The notes under the pieces were generated by a model. The model saw nothing but the letters and a program-made list of their open reading frames with translations. It did not search any database and was not told the DNA's origin. From JAAYVZ01 sp035384965 (lineage in GTDB: Bacteria; Acidobacteriota; Thermoanaerobaculia; Thermoanaerobaculales; Thermoanaerobaculaceae): DNA of 64,000 nucleotides. The stretch's first letter is position 1. Each line of letters begins with the position of its first letter. The stretch spans positions 1-64,000 of the forward strand of contig DAOOJE010000018.1 in assembly GCA_035384965.1 (NCBI GenBank). Reading direction: 5' to 3'. Position numbers and translations under genes: made by a program. Positions 1 through 8,335 of the stretch are shown here, piece after piece.

Positions 1-172
1 ACATGCCCGAACCCTCCCACTCCCCAGACCCCCGCGACTTTGACGGGAACCTGGCGACAGGACCGGGAGGCTTCCCATTCCTCCGGCAGGCTTCTAGACT
101 GCCACGCGGCACTGCAGCGGATGGACGCGACCCGGAAGCGAAGAGCACCGGCGCTATCCTAAGGAGAATGAC

Positions 173-1198
173 ATGAAGCATCGCCTGGCACTGATCGGTT
201 TCGGCAACGTGGGGCAAGGGCTGCTGTCGATCCTCGTCGAAAAGAAGGAGGTTCTGCGGCGCGAGTACGGCTTCGAGTTCGAGGTCGTGGCCGTGTGCGA
301 CATGCTCAAGGGCTCGCTGCGCGACGACTCCGGCCTGGACGCGGGCAAGCTCTTGGAGCTGGCAGCGGGCACACTCGAGAGCTACCCCGGGGGCACGCGA
401 GGCGGGGATGCCTTGACCGTCATCCGCGAGTCGAACGCCACCGTGGTGGTGGAGGCTTCCTACACCGACCTGGCGACCGGCGAGCCAGCCACCTCGCACC
501 TGAAGGCGGCGTTCGAGACGGGCAAGCACGTTGTCACCACCAACAAGGGGCCGCTCGCTCTCCACTACTCGGAGCTCGTGGAGCTGGCGCGAGCCAGGAA
601 CGTGCAGTTCCGCTTCGAGGGCACGGTCATGTCCGGCACGCCGTTGATCAGCTTCGGCACCAGGAACCTGGCTGGCTGCGAGATCCGCGAGATCCGCGGC
701 ATCTTCAACGGCACGACCAACTTCATCCTCACCGAGATGGAAAAGGGCCAGGAGTACGCCGAGGCGCTGCGCAAGGCCCAGGAACTCGGTTACGCCGAGG
801 CGGACCCGACCGGCGACGTCGAGGGGTTCGATACCATGGGCAAGGTGCTCATCCTGTCGAACGTCTTCATGGGCGGGCGCCTCAGGAAAGAGGACATCGC
901 GCGAGTGGGCATCACCTCGCTCACTCCCGACGACATCCGCCGGGCCGCCGCCGAGGGCAAGCGCTGGAAGCTGATCGGAAGCGTGCGACAGGAGGGCGAC
1001 AGGGTCGTGGGCTCGGTTGGCCCCCAGGCGCTGCCGCTGGCCAACCCGCTCACCTCCGTGATGGGGGCCACCAACGCCGCGCAGTTCGCCACCGACCTCC
1101 TCGGCGAAATCACGGTGGTGGGCGCTGGCGCCGGCCGGCGCGAAACCGGGTTCGCGATCCTGGCCGACCTTCTCGACATCCATCGGACCACGGCCTGA
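173..1198 (+). CDS. hom: Homoserine dehydrogenase, short form without ACT domain
   Basis: Reduces aspartate semialdehyde to homoserine with NAD(P)H in the threonine/methionine branch of the aspartate pathway; cytoplasmic. The 341-residue protein opens with a Rossmann motif GFGNVGQG (residues 9-16). It carries the family blocks TNKGP, GTVMSGTPLIS and GIFNGTTNFIL, and the catalytic-region block EADPTGDVEGFDTMGK near residues 209-224. It ends where longer homologues continue into a C-terminal ACT domain, so feedback inhibition by threonine through ACT is not expected. The ATG follows a strong AAGGAG site. The aldehyde oxidoreductase gene starts 44 bp downstream on the same strand, so the two may be co-transcribed, although no metabolic link is obvious. 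Confidence 0.93.
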   Translation: MKHRLALIGFGNVGQGLLSILVEKKEVLRREYGFEFEVVAVCDMLKGSLRDDSGLDAGKLLELAAGTLESYPGGTRGGDALTVIRESNATVVVEASYTDLATGEPATSHLKAAFETGKHVVTTNKGPLALHYSELVELARARNVQFRFEGTVMSGTPLISFGTRNLAGCEIREIRGIFNGTTNFILTEMEKGQEYAEALRKAQELGYAEADPTGDVEGFDTMGKVLILSNVFMGGRLRKEDIARVGITSLTPDDIRRAAAEGKRWKLIGSVRQEGDRVVGSVGPQALPLANPLTSVMGATNAAQFATDLLGEITVVGAGAGRRETGFAILADLLDIHRTTA

Positions 1199-1242
1199 CC
1201 GCAAGCAGCTGGCCGGGCCGACACCACGAAAGGAACTCGAGC

Positions 1243-3201
1243 ATGAGCGACGGCGCGAAGTGCGGATGCAACGGCCGGTGGGCGTTCGTGGATCTCACGA
1301 GCGGCCGCGTCGAGGTGAGGGACAGCGACCCCAGGGCCGAGAAGGAGTTTTTCGGCGGCCGCGGGCTCGGCGCCTTCCTGCTCGCCGAGCGGGTCCGGGA
1401 GCTCGGGCACCCGGTGACTGACCCGCTCGCCCCCGAAAGCCGGATCGTGCTCGGCTGCGCCGCCTTGGTCGGCAGCAAGATCCACACTGCCAGCCGCGGC
1501 TCGCTGACGTTCTTCAGCCCGTTCACGCGCTCGGTCGTGCCTCCCGAGGCAGGCCTCCCGCCGGTGTACGGCCTCATCACCCACTCCAGCATCGGCGGCT
1601 CGTTTGCGACCCGGCTCAAGGCCGCGGGCGTCGACCAGATCGTCATCGACGGTCGGGCCGAGCGACCGGTCCGGATCGAGGTCGTGGACGGCCAGGTCCG
1701 CATCCTCGAGGCCGGCCCCGACCTCTTCGAGGAACGGCACGGGCGGCGCGTCCCGCTCCGGTCGGCCGCCCTCAACGCCCGCCTCGCCGAGCTGCTCCCG
1801 GGCCGCAAGCCGGCCTCGGTGTACGTGGGGCCGGCGGGCTGGGCGCAGGTCCCGTACGCGTGCCTCACCACCGACTGCGACCGCAACTTCGGCCGCGGCG
1901 GTGGCGGCGCGGTGTTCGGTTCCAAGAACCTCGTGGCCGTCTCGGTCGCCGGCTCGGCCGAAACGCGCTACCACGATCGAGCCCTCTTCGACGAGAGCAT
2001 GAAGGCCCTCGACGAGGCAATGCGAAAGAAGCTGGCCGACAGCTCGGCCACGGTCTCGTTCAGGCCGACGACCGGGACGACGTGGTGGCTCGACCGGGCG
2101 TTCCACGGGGGGTACCTCGGCACGGACGGCGGCTACCTCCCGTGGCACAACTACGACGAGGGCCACTTCGACCCGAAGGCGTTCGAAAAGGTGAGCACCG
2201 GCGCGCTCCTCGAGATCGCGGCCAGATACAAGGTGTGCACCGGTTGCCGCAGCGTGCTGTGCTCACGCCTCGTGAAGGGCGACGATGGGGAGCTGTACCC
2301 CCGGCCGGAGTTCGAGACCGCGGCGCTGTTCATCAACTGCGGCATCACCGACCGCTCGGCGCTCGTCCGCCTCAACCACCTGTGCAACGAGGTCGGCCTC
2401 GACACCATGACCACCGCGGCGCTGGTCGCGGCAGCGATGGACCTCGACGAGAAGGGCGTGCTCGCTTCGCTGGGCTCGAGCCTCCCGTTCGGGGATGCCG
2501 AGGCGTTCGCCGCGGCGGTCGAGGCCGTCGCCTATCGCAGCGGCCCGATGGGGGAAGTCTTCGCGCGGGCCACCGACGACATCGCGGCGGAGATTCTGCG
2601 GCGCGTCGGCGACTCGGCCCGCGATGCCGTGATGTGGTGTCTCACCACGGCCTACGCCGGGCTCGGGTACGCGGGAATCGCGCCCAAGGCGTTCCCTGCC
2701 ATGCACACGTGTTACGCCACCTCCAACCGCGGGCGAGGGGACCACACCTACGCCTGGACGGTGCAGGCCGAGGAGGCGGGGCTTTCGGGCGGGGCCGAGA
2801 TCGCCGCGGTGGTGGCCAACAGCCAGTGGGGCAAGGCCATCGTCGATTCGATGGGGCTGTGCGACTTCTTCCCGCAGTCGACCACCACCGACACCTTCCT
2901 GGATCTCATTTACGCCCTCACTGGCCTGCGCTATACGGCAGAGGAGCAGGAAGCGTGCGGGCGGCGGATCGTGACCCTGGAGCGGCTGCTCAACAACCTG
3001 CAAGGCCGCACCCGCGCCTACGACGCCTTCATCCCGCCGAAGCTCACCGTGCCCCTCAGCCGCGGCCCCAAGGCCGGCCGCCGCGTGGACCCCGACTTCC
3101 ACGCCGAAATCCTCGACGCCTACTACCGCGTGCAGGGGTGGACCGAGGACGGCCTGGTGAGCGACGACACACTGGCCAGCCTCGGGCTGACGCGTCCCTG
3201 A
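1243..3201 (+). CDS. aor: Tungsten-type aldehyde:ferredoxin oxidoreductase family protein
   Basis: Member of the AOR family, which oxidises aldehydes to carboxylates (or reduces acids) with ferredoxin, using a tungsten bis-pyranopterin cofactor and one [4Fe-4S] cluster. The 652-residue length is close to the family norm of about 600-650. The N-terminus has the pterin-binding GGRGLGAFL block. Three cluster cysteines are C332, C335 and C340 and a fourth is C540 in DSMGLCDF. The first three are spaced C-x2-C-x4-C, whereas the usual AOR spacing is C-x2-C-x3-C. I chose ATG 1243 because it has an AAAGGA site and matches the family N-terminus; the frame is open further upstream. The physiological aldehyde cannot be read from sequence. 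A TupA domain and a W-type radical SAM maturase elsewhere in the window fit a tungsten enzyme. Confidence 0.9.
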   Translation: MSDGAKCGCNGRWAFVDLTSGRVEVRDSDPRAEKEFFGGRGLGAFLLAERVRELGHPVTDPLAPESRIVLGCAALVGSKIHTASRGSLTFFSPFTRSVVPPEAGLPPVYGLITHSSIGGSFATRLKAAGVDQIVIDGRAERPVRIEVVDGQVRILEAGPDLFEERHGRRVPLRSAALNARLAELLPGRKPASVYVGPAGWAQVPYACLTTDCDRNFGRGGGGAVFGSKNLVAVSVAGSAETRYHDRALFDESMKALDEAMRKKLADSSATVSFRPTTGTTWWLDRAFHGGYLGTDGGYLPWHNYDEGHFDPKAFEKVSTGALLEIAARYKVCTGCRSVLCSRLVKGDDGELYPRPEFETAALFINCGITDRSALVRLNHLCNEVGLDTMTTAALVAAAMDLDEKGVLASLGSSLPFGDAEAFAAAVEAVAYRSGPMGEVFARATDDIAAEILRRVGDSARDAVMWCLTTAYAGLGYAGIAPKAFPAMHTCYATSNRGRGDHTYAWTVQAEEAGLSGGAEIAAVVANSQWGKAIVDSMGLCDFFPQSTTTDTFLDLIYALTGLRYTAEEQEACGRRIVTLERLLNNLQGRTRAYDAFIPPKLTVPLSRGPKAGRRVDPDFHAEILDAYYRVQGWTEDGLVSDDTLASLGLTRP

Positions 3202-3517
3202 CCGGCGGCCCCTCACGCGCGTTGCGCCCGGTCTGCAACACCAGGTCAAGCAAGCCGGACAACGGCGCCGTCCCCCTCACGCCCCGCTCGACAGCTCGGG
3301 CAGCAAATGTGCGCGGCGAACTCGACGCCGACGTCGGTCAGCAGGCCTCTCTTGTGGGTCCAGGTCGCTGGGTGCGCTCATGCCAGCCTCCGCACCAGCT
3401 CGAGGTGGGTCCCGATCGGTCGTCTCGGGATGTCCCAGCCCCGCTCCCGGACGCTTGTCTGCCAGGAGCGGCAGAGGTGTGGGGCAAGGGGCGTAGAGTT
3501 GTCACAGGGAGCCGGGC
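3202..3517. other. Intergenic stretch without a recognisable gene
   Basis: These 316 bp separate the oxidoreductase gene from the next exported protein. Short open frames exist on both strands, but none has a ribosome binding site or family resemblance that I can recognise. I see no tRNA, terminator with a T-run or long repeat. Confidence 0.5.
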
Positions 3518-4378
3518 ATGGGCAGGGCACGATGGTGGCTGGCGGTGACCGCGGCGGCGCTGGCTGGGTCGGCGCTGGCCGCCGAAGAGGAGGGCGTCGT
3601 GCGGATCAGGCTGGCGCTGCACGTGGGGCAGCAGGTGGAGCTCGAGGCACGGCCGGCGGTGGCGATCTGGCAGCACCTCGTCGGCAGCGTGCCCGGCAAG
3701 CTCCCCGAGTACGTGGACCTCGAGGACGGGCAGCAAATCGTCGCCCACATCGCCGGCGGCCTGCCGTGTCGGGGGCCGATGGTGCTCCGCGGTGTGGTCG
3801 TCGAGGCCCGCGGGGGCCCGAAGCGGCCGGGGCTGCCGCCGCCCAAGGCCGACGAGACGTGGGTCGAGCACGCCCTCGACGTGCACGCCGTCGTCTGCGT
3901 CCCCGCCGTCGGCGAGCTGCCTTTGCTCGTCGAGCGGCTCGCCGACCAGAACGTCGACCCGGACGCCAAGCGCGCCGACGAAAACCGGCTCGTCGCGGCC
4001 GGCCTCGCAGCCGTCCCGCTGCTGCTCGCGCACCTCGGGGATGCGCGGCAGACGTGGAGCGAGTGCGAGGGCTCGCCGCTCGCCGGCACGGCAGGCGCCA
4101 CTCCACCGATGATGTCCGTCCAGAAGCTCTTCTCGGTCGGCGACCGCTGCCGGCGGATGCTCGCGCGCATCGTGGCGCCGCGAAACTACCGCTCGCCGCT
4201 CGCGTGCGGTTCGAAGGCCCCACCCGCGGGCGAGGACGGCGCCTTCTTCTCGGTGGCGGACTGGCCGGCGTTCTTCGCGGCCCGCTCCGGCCGGTCTCTC
4301 GCCGCCATCCGCGCCGAGATGGAGCCCGTGCTCGACCGCTACCACGCGTCGGGCGGCGTCGTCCAGCCCGTGAGGTGA
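3518..4378 (+). CDS. Exported protein of unknown function
   Basis: I do not recognise this 286-residue protein. It starts with a clear signal peptide (residues 1-22, ending ALA-A) and is otherwise soluble, so it is probably periplasmic. The mature part begins with a beta-rich segment (VVRIRLALHVGQQVELEA) and contains four scattered cysteines, which could form disulfides. A later segment (LFSVGDRCRRMLARIV) looks helical. ATG 3518 is preceded by GGGAG at suitable spacing. It faces murJ convergently, with a hairpin immediately after its stop. No neighbour suggests a role. Confidence 0.7.
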   Translation: MGRARWWLAVTAAALAGSALAAEEEGVVRIRLALHVGQQVELEARPAVAIWQHLVGSVPGKLPEYVDLEDGQQIVAHIAGGLPCRGPMVLRGVVVEARGGPKRPGLPPPKADETWVEHALDVHAVVCVPAVGELPLLVERLADQNVDPDAKRADENRLVAAGLAAVPLLLAHLGDARQTWSECEGSPLAGTAGATPPMMSVQKLFSVGDRCRRMLARIVAPRNYRSPLACGSKAPPAGEDGAFFSVADWPAFFAARSGRSLAAIRAEMEPVLDRYHASGGVVQPVR

Positions 4379-4400
4379 CCGCTGCCGAGGCAGCGGCTTT
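4379..4400 (+). terminator. Hairpin between convergent genes
   Basis: An 8-bp perfect inverted repeat (CCGCTGCC at 4379-4386, GGCAGCGG at 4389-4396) is followed by CTTTCCCC. It begins directly after the stop of the exported-protein gene and lies before the convergent end of murJ. The T-run is short, so efficiency is uncertain. Confidence 0.55.
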
Positions 4401-4434
4401 CCCCTCGCCTCTGGTTGGGTGGGTGACCCGGCTC

Positions 4435-6018
4435 CTACCTCTTCCTGAGCGCGGCCAGGAGAGCGGTGACCTCGACAATGCCGAGCCACGAGGCGAGCGC
4501 GAGGTAGCCGAGGCCGAACGCGCCGCACACGAGCGTGCCCGACGCAGCGGGGTGGAGCGGTGCCAGCAGGAGCTTGGCGCCGAACGCCGGGGCGGCGGCA
4601 CCGAGCGCGGCACCCCAACACCTGGCGGCGAACCCGAGCGGCAGAACCACGCGGCCCAGGTGCCGGGCGAGGGCGCGCCGCAACAGCCCCAGCTCGACCC
4701 AGCCGGCCAGCGCCGACGCGAGCGTCAGGCCAGCGAGCCCCATGCCCCGATCGAGCCCGAGCCAGCCGGGCGCCTGCAGCGCCAGCAGCCAGCCGAGCCC
4801 GGCGCCGATCGCCACGCGCACGAGCGCGAAGCGCAAGGGGGTGCGGGTGTCGTGCCGGGCCCAGAACGCCGAGGCGTACATGCGGCCCATCGTCACGGCG
4901 AGCAGCCCAACGCTCGCGGCGGCGAGCACCGTCCACACCCACACCACGTCGGCGCGGCGGAACGCGCCGGTCTGGAAGACGAGGGCGACGATGCTGTCCC
5001 CCAGCGCCATGAACGCCACCACCGAGGGAATCACGAACGCCGCCACCCGCCGCAGGCCGGCCACGAGCCGGGCGCGGGCGCGCTCGGCCGCGGCCTCGCC
5101 CTCCCCCACCTCGGCCGACATCTCGGGCAGCTCGGCGTTGGCGTTGGCCATGCCGAACACCGAGACCGGCAGCATGTAAAAGTCCTGCACGAAGCCGAGC
5201 GCCGAGACGGCGCCCGAACCGAGGAAGCTGGCGATGACGTGGTCGACGTACGCCGCCACCTGGTTGACGCCGCGCCCGCCGAGCGCGGGCAGGAAGTTGC
5301 GCACCACGGTGCGCACGTGCTGCGAGGCGAATCCGATGCGCACCCGCAAGCCGCCGAGCAGCCGGATCGTCCCCGGCAGTTGCACGCCGAGCTGCAGGGC
5401 GCAGCCGGCCACGGCGCCCCACGCGAGGATGCGCGCCAGCTCTCCCTGGTCGCGGCCGTCCGCGAACCACACGAGCGAGACGATCATCGCCAGGTTCCAC
5501 AGCACCGGCGCCATGTAGGGGAGGAACATCCGGCGGTGGGAGTTGAGCACCCCCAGGCACCAGGCGGCGAGCACCAGCAGCCCGATCCCGGGGAAGACGA
5601 TCCGCACGAGGCGGATGGTGAGGTCGCGCCTGGCGCCCTCGAACCCCGGCGCGATGAGATCGATGAGCAGCGGCGTCGCGAGCACCCCGGCCAGCACCAG
5701 CACGGCCATCGTGAGCGCCAGCAGCGAACCCACGGTCCAGGCCACGCGCCGCGCCTCCTCCGGGTCGCGGTCGCGCTCCCAGAGCTGTGTGTACACGGGA
5801 ATGAACGAGGCCGAGATCGCCTGGTCCCCGAACAGGTTCTGCAGGATGTTCGGGACCTTGAGGGCGGTGCGGAAGGCGTCGAGGGCGTCGGAGTTGCCGA
5901 AGTAGTGGGCGAACACCCGCTCGCGCACGAACCCCACGAGCCGCGAGGCGGAAATCCCGGCGCCGATGAGCGCCGCGTTGCGCCCCGCCCCTCGCCGCCG
6001 TGAAGGGACCTCGCTCAC
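4435..6018 (-). CDS. murJ: Lipid II flippase MurJ
   Basis: Integral membrane flippase of the MVF/MOP superfamily that moves lipid II across the cytoplasmic membrane for peptidoglycan assembly. The 527-residue length fits the family. The N-terminal block SRLVGFVRERVFAHYFG followed by DAFRTALKVPNILQNLFGD is diagnostic, and the rest is a run of about 13-14 hydrophobic segments. Charged residues needed for transport (Arg in the first helices, D in the DAF block) are present. The start lies 9 bp after the cysS stop on the same strand, so cysS-murJ is likely one operon. It ends with TAG, which matters because TAG interrupts several other frames in the window. Confidence 0.93.
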   Translation of the reverse strand: MSEVPSRRRGAGRNAALIGAGISASRLVGFVRERVFAHYFGNSDALDAFRTALKVPNILQNLFGDQAISASFIPVYTQLWERDRDPEEARRVAWTVGSLLALTMAVLVLAGVLATPLLIDLIAPGFEGARRDLTIRLVRIVFPGIGLLVLAAWCLGVLNSHRRMFLPYMAPVLWNLAMIVSLVWFADGRDQGELARILAWGAVAGCALQLGVQLPGTIRLLGGLRVRIGFASQHVRTVVRNFLPALGGRGVNQVAAYVDHVIASFLGSGAVSALGFVQDFYMLPVSVFGMANANAELPEMSAEVGEGEAAAERARARLVAGLRRVAAFVIPSVVAFMALGDSIVALVFQTGAFRRADVVWVWTVLAAASVGLLAVTMGRMYASAFWARHDTRTPLRFALVRVAIGAGLGWLLALQAPGWLGLDRGMGLAGLTLASALAGWVELGLLRRALARHLGRVVLPLGFAARCWGAALGAAAPAFGAKLLLAPLHPAASGTLVCGAFGLGYLALASWLGIVEVTALLAALRKR

Positions 6019-6027
6019 CGGACCGGC

Positions 6028-7431
6028 CTACTGTCGGTGCCAGACCGTGCCGTGAGGGGTGTCCTCGAGCACGATGCCGCGCGCCGCCAGCTCGGCGCGG
6101 ATGGCATCGGCTCGCGCGAAGTCGCGCGCCCGCCGGGCGGCGGTGCGCTCGGCGACCAGGGCGTCGATCTCGGCAGCGTCATCCGAGGTCTGCTTGCCGG
6201 CCGGCAGGATGTCGAGGGTGCGTTGCACCAGTGCCAGCGCGGCCTCGAGGCGGGCGCGCACCCTCGCGCTGATGCCGCCCCCGTCCAGCGCCTGGTTGAC
6301 TCTGGTCAGCAGGACATGGAACGCCGCCAAGGCGCGGGCCGTGTTGAGATCGTCGGCGAGGCTGTCCAGCAGCTCGCCTTCGAAGGCGTCCACCTCCGCG
6401 GCAGCGAGCGCGCCCTCGCCGGTTGCGGCCGGTGTGTGGGCCAGCCGGCGCAGGGTGTTTTCGATGCGCCTGAGCACCGACTCGGCGCCCGCCAGGCCGT
6501 CGAAGGTGAAGTTGAGCTTTTGCCGGTACGGGACCGAGATGAGCAGGTAGCGGATCGCCACCGGATCGTGGCCGCGCTCGAGGAGGTCGCGAAGGGTGAA
6601 GAAGTTGCCCTTCGACTTGGCCATCTTCTCGCCCTCGACGATGAGGTGCTCGGCGTGCAGCCAGGTGTGCACGAACGGCTTTCCGGTCGCCCCTTCCGAC
6701 TGGGCGATCTCGTTCTCGTGGTGGGGGAAGATGTTGTCCACGGCGCCGGTGTGGATGTCGAACGACTCGCCGAGCAGCGTCGTGCTCATTGCCGAGCACT
6801 CGAGGTGCCAGCCGGGCCGCCCGGGGCCCAGCTCGGTGTCCCACACCGGCTCCCCTTCCTTGGGTGCCTTCCACAGCACGAAGTCGCGCACGTCCTCCTT
6901 CTCGTACTCGTCGGTGTCGACGCGGGCACCCGGCTTGACCTCTTCGAGCTGCACCCCAGACAGTCGCCCGTAGCGCGGGAACGTCGAGATGCGGAAGTAC
7001 GTCGAGCCGTCGAGCAAGTAGGTGTGGCCGTTGGCGTTCAGGCGGCGCACCAGCGCAACCATCTCGGGGATGTAGTCGGTGGCGCGCGGGTAGTGCTCGG
7101 CGCGCTGCACCCGCAAGGTGTCGATGTCGGCGAAGAACGCCTGGATGTAGCGGTCGGTGAACTCGCGCAGCGACAGCCCCTCCGCGCTGGCCCCCTTGAT
7201 CGTCTTGTCGTCGATATCGGTGAGGTTCATGACCTGCGTGACGCGATAGCCGAACTCCAGCAACGCCCGCCGCAGCACGTCCTCGAACAGGAACGTGCGC
7301 AGGTTGCCGATGTGCACGAAGTTGTAGACCGTGGGGCCGCAGGTGTACATGCGCACGTGATCGGGCTCGAGCGGCTGGAAGACCTCCTGCTGGCGATGCA
7401 AGGTGTTGTGGAAGCGGATCTCGCGGCGCAT
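6028..7431 (-). CDS. cysS: Cysteinyl-tRNA synthetase
   Basis: Class I aminoacyl-tRNA synthetase that charges tRNA-Cys. The 467-residue protein has the zinc/active-site Cys31 in YTCGPTVYN, the HIGH-type signature as HIGN at residues 40-43, the block HLECSAM, the HHENEIAQSEG zinc-binding block, and the KMSKS loop as KMAKS. The last sequence variant is within the range seen in the family. The frame is open far upstream to about 8226, but the start at 7431 has a GAGGAG site 5-6 nt before the ATG and matches the conserved N-terminus. It is followed by murJ after 9 bp. Confidence 0.95.
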   Translation of the reverse strand: MRREIRFHNTLHRQQEVFQPLEPDHVRMYTCGPTVYNFVHIGNLRTFLFEDVLRRALLEFGYRVTQVMNLTDIDDKTIKGASAEGLSLREFTDRYIQAFFADIDTLRVQRAEHYPRATDYIPEMVALVRRLNANGHTYLLDGSTYFRISTFPRYGRLSGVQLEEVKPGARVDTDEYEKEDVRDFVLWKAPKEGEPVWDTELGPGRPGWHLECSAMSTTLLGESFDIHTGAVDNIFPHHENEIAQSEGATGKPFVHTWLHAEHLIVEGEKMAKSKGNFFTLRDLLERGHDPVAIRYLLISVPYRQKLNFTFDGLAGAESVLRRIENTLRRLAHTPAATGEGALAAAEVDAFEGELLDSLADDLNTARALAAFHVLLTRVNQALDGGGISARVRARLEAALALVQRTLDILPAGKQTSDDAAEIDALVAERTAARRARDFARADAIRAELAARGIVLEDTPHGTVWHRQ

Positions 7432-7545
7432 GACGCTCTCCTCGGGGGTGGATTGTACCCTCGTGCTCCTCGCCGAGCTCGCGAAAGCCCGCAGCAACTG
7501 CCGAAGCGCCCCGGCTTCCCGCGCTGCCACTGACCGGCTCGCCGC

Positions 7546-7551
7546 TATACT
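7546..7551 (+). promoter_or_regulatory. -10 element giving a probably leaderless start
   Basis: TATACT lies six bases before the ATG at 7558. Transcription from it would begin at or next to the start codon, and no Shine-Dalgarno sequence is present. The -35 region is weak. The downstream gene is now broken. Confidence 0.45.
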
Positions 7552-7557
7552 CCGGTC

Positions 7558-7880
7558 ATGCAGCCGGTGACACACAGGACCGCGGAGGAACGGGGGCTGG
7601 CGCTTCACCGGGAGGTGGCGCGGCGGCTGGCCTCCGAACCCGGGCTGCTCGAGGACGCCAGGCAGCGGCTCGAGCGGTGGCGAGTTGCGGCAGCATCGCC
7701 CCCCGGTGGGCGGATGCATGGCGGGAGGTCCTCGCGAAGCCGCTCGATCAGATCGTCGCCATGCTGGTCGACCCGAGCGAGCGAGCCAGCGACCTGCGAC
7801 AGTGCTCGCCGTTCGCCGGCGCCCTCGACCCCCGCACCCGCTGGGCGATCCTGCGTAGCTTGCGGGGGAGGTCGCAGTGA
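7558..7880 (+). pseudogene. Broken antitoxin-like gene paired with a nucleotidyltransferase
   Basis: The reading starts at ATG 7558 (MQPVTHRTAEERG), continues to RLERW at about 7680, and then resumes one frame over as SIAPRWADAWREVL through SPFAGALDPRTRWAIL to the stop at 7880. Joined, the two parts resemble the small proteins, often about 105 residues and ending in an FAGxLxPxxRWxIL block, that precede DUF6036-type nucleotidyltransferases. One base is missing near 7678-7681. The stop overlaps the GTG of the next gene. I infer a former two-gene toxin-antitoxin-like unit; the family name is from memory of similar gene pairs. Confidence 0.6.
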
Positions 7881-8199
7881 CACGCGCCGAGCTGGAGCAC
7901 CTCATCCGCGCGGCGGCCACGGTCGCCGACGACGACGAGATCGTGGCCATCGGCAGCCAGGCGATCCTGGTGCAGTTCCCCGACGCTCCGCCAGAGCTCC
8001 TCCGATCGATCGCGGCCGACGTGTGGCCACGCAACAGCCCCGAGAGGTCGAGTTCGTGCAGGCTGCCATCCGTCACGGGCTCGTCGGCCGGCAGCGCCTT
8101 CTCGAGCGACTCACCGCGACCGCGCTTTCGCCCGAACGTCGCGACCTGATCGCGTCCCTCATCGCCCGCGACTTCGTCTCCCTGCACCCGGCGGAGTAG
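7877..8199 (+). pseudogene. Nucleotidyltransferase (DUF6036-like) with a large internal deletion
   Basis: The N-terminal 50 residues (GTG 7877; the block IVAIGSQAILVQFPDAP, then ADVWPRN) are those of a small nucleotidyltransferase-fold protein with the GSQAIL motif. At about 8035 the frame jumps, and the sequence continues as the family C-terminus (EFVQAAIRHGLVG, then ARDFVSLHPAE) to a TAG at 8199. Roughly 100 central residues, including the acidic catalytic region, are missing. It cannot be active. The composite transposon inserted only about 15 bp beyond its stop. Confidence 0.6.
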
Positions 8200-8205
8200 C
8201 CACAA

Positions 8206-8214
8206 GGTCGAGCC
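8206..8214. repeat. Left 9-bp target-site duplication of the composite transposon
   Basis: GGTCGAGCC abuts the left inverted terminus (8215). The identical nonamer abuts the right terminus at 17301-17309. Confidence 0.8.
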
Positions 8215-8335
8215 CGTCTTCCACACGGGTGGTCACACGCGACTGGGCGACAAGGCGCACCAGCATTGACGAATCGACCCTTTGTCGAAATGTGCGCGTG
8301 TGACTACAGCCAGAGGGCCTGCGGGCGCCGTCGGC

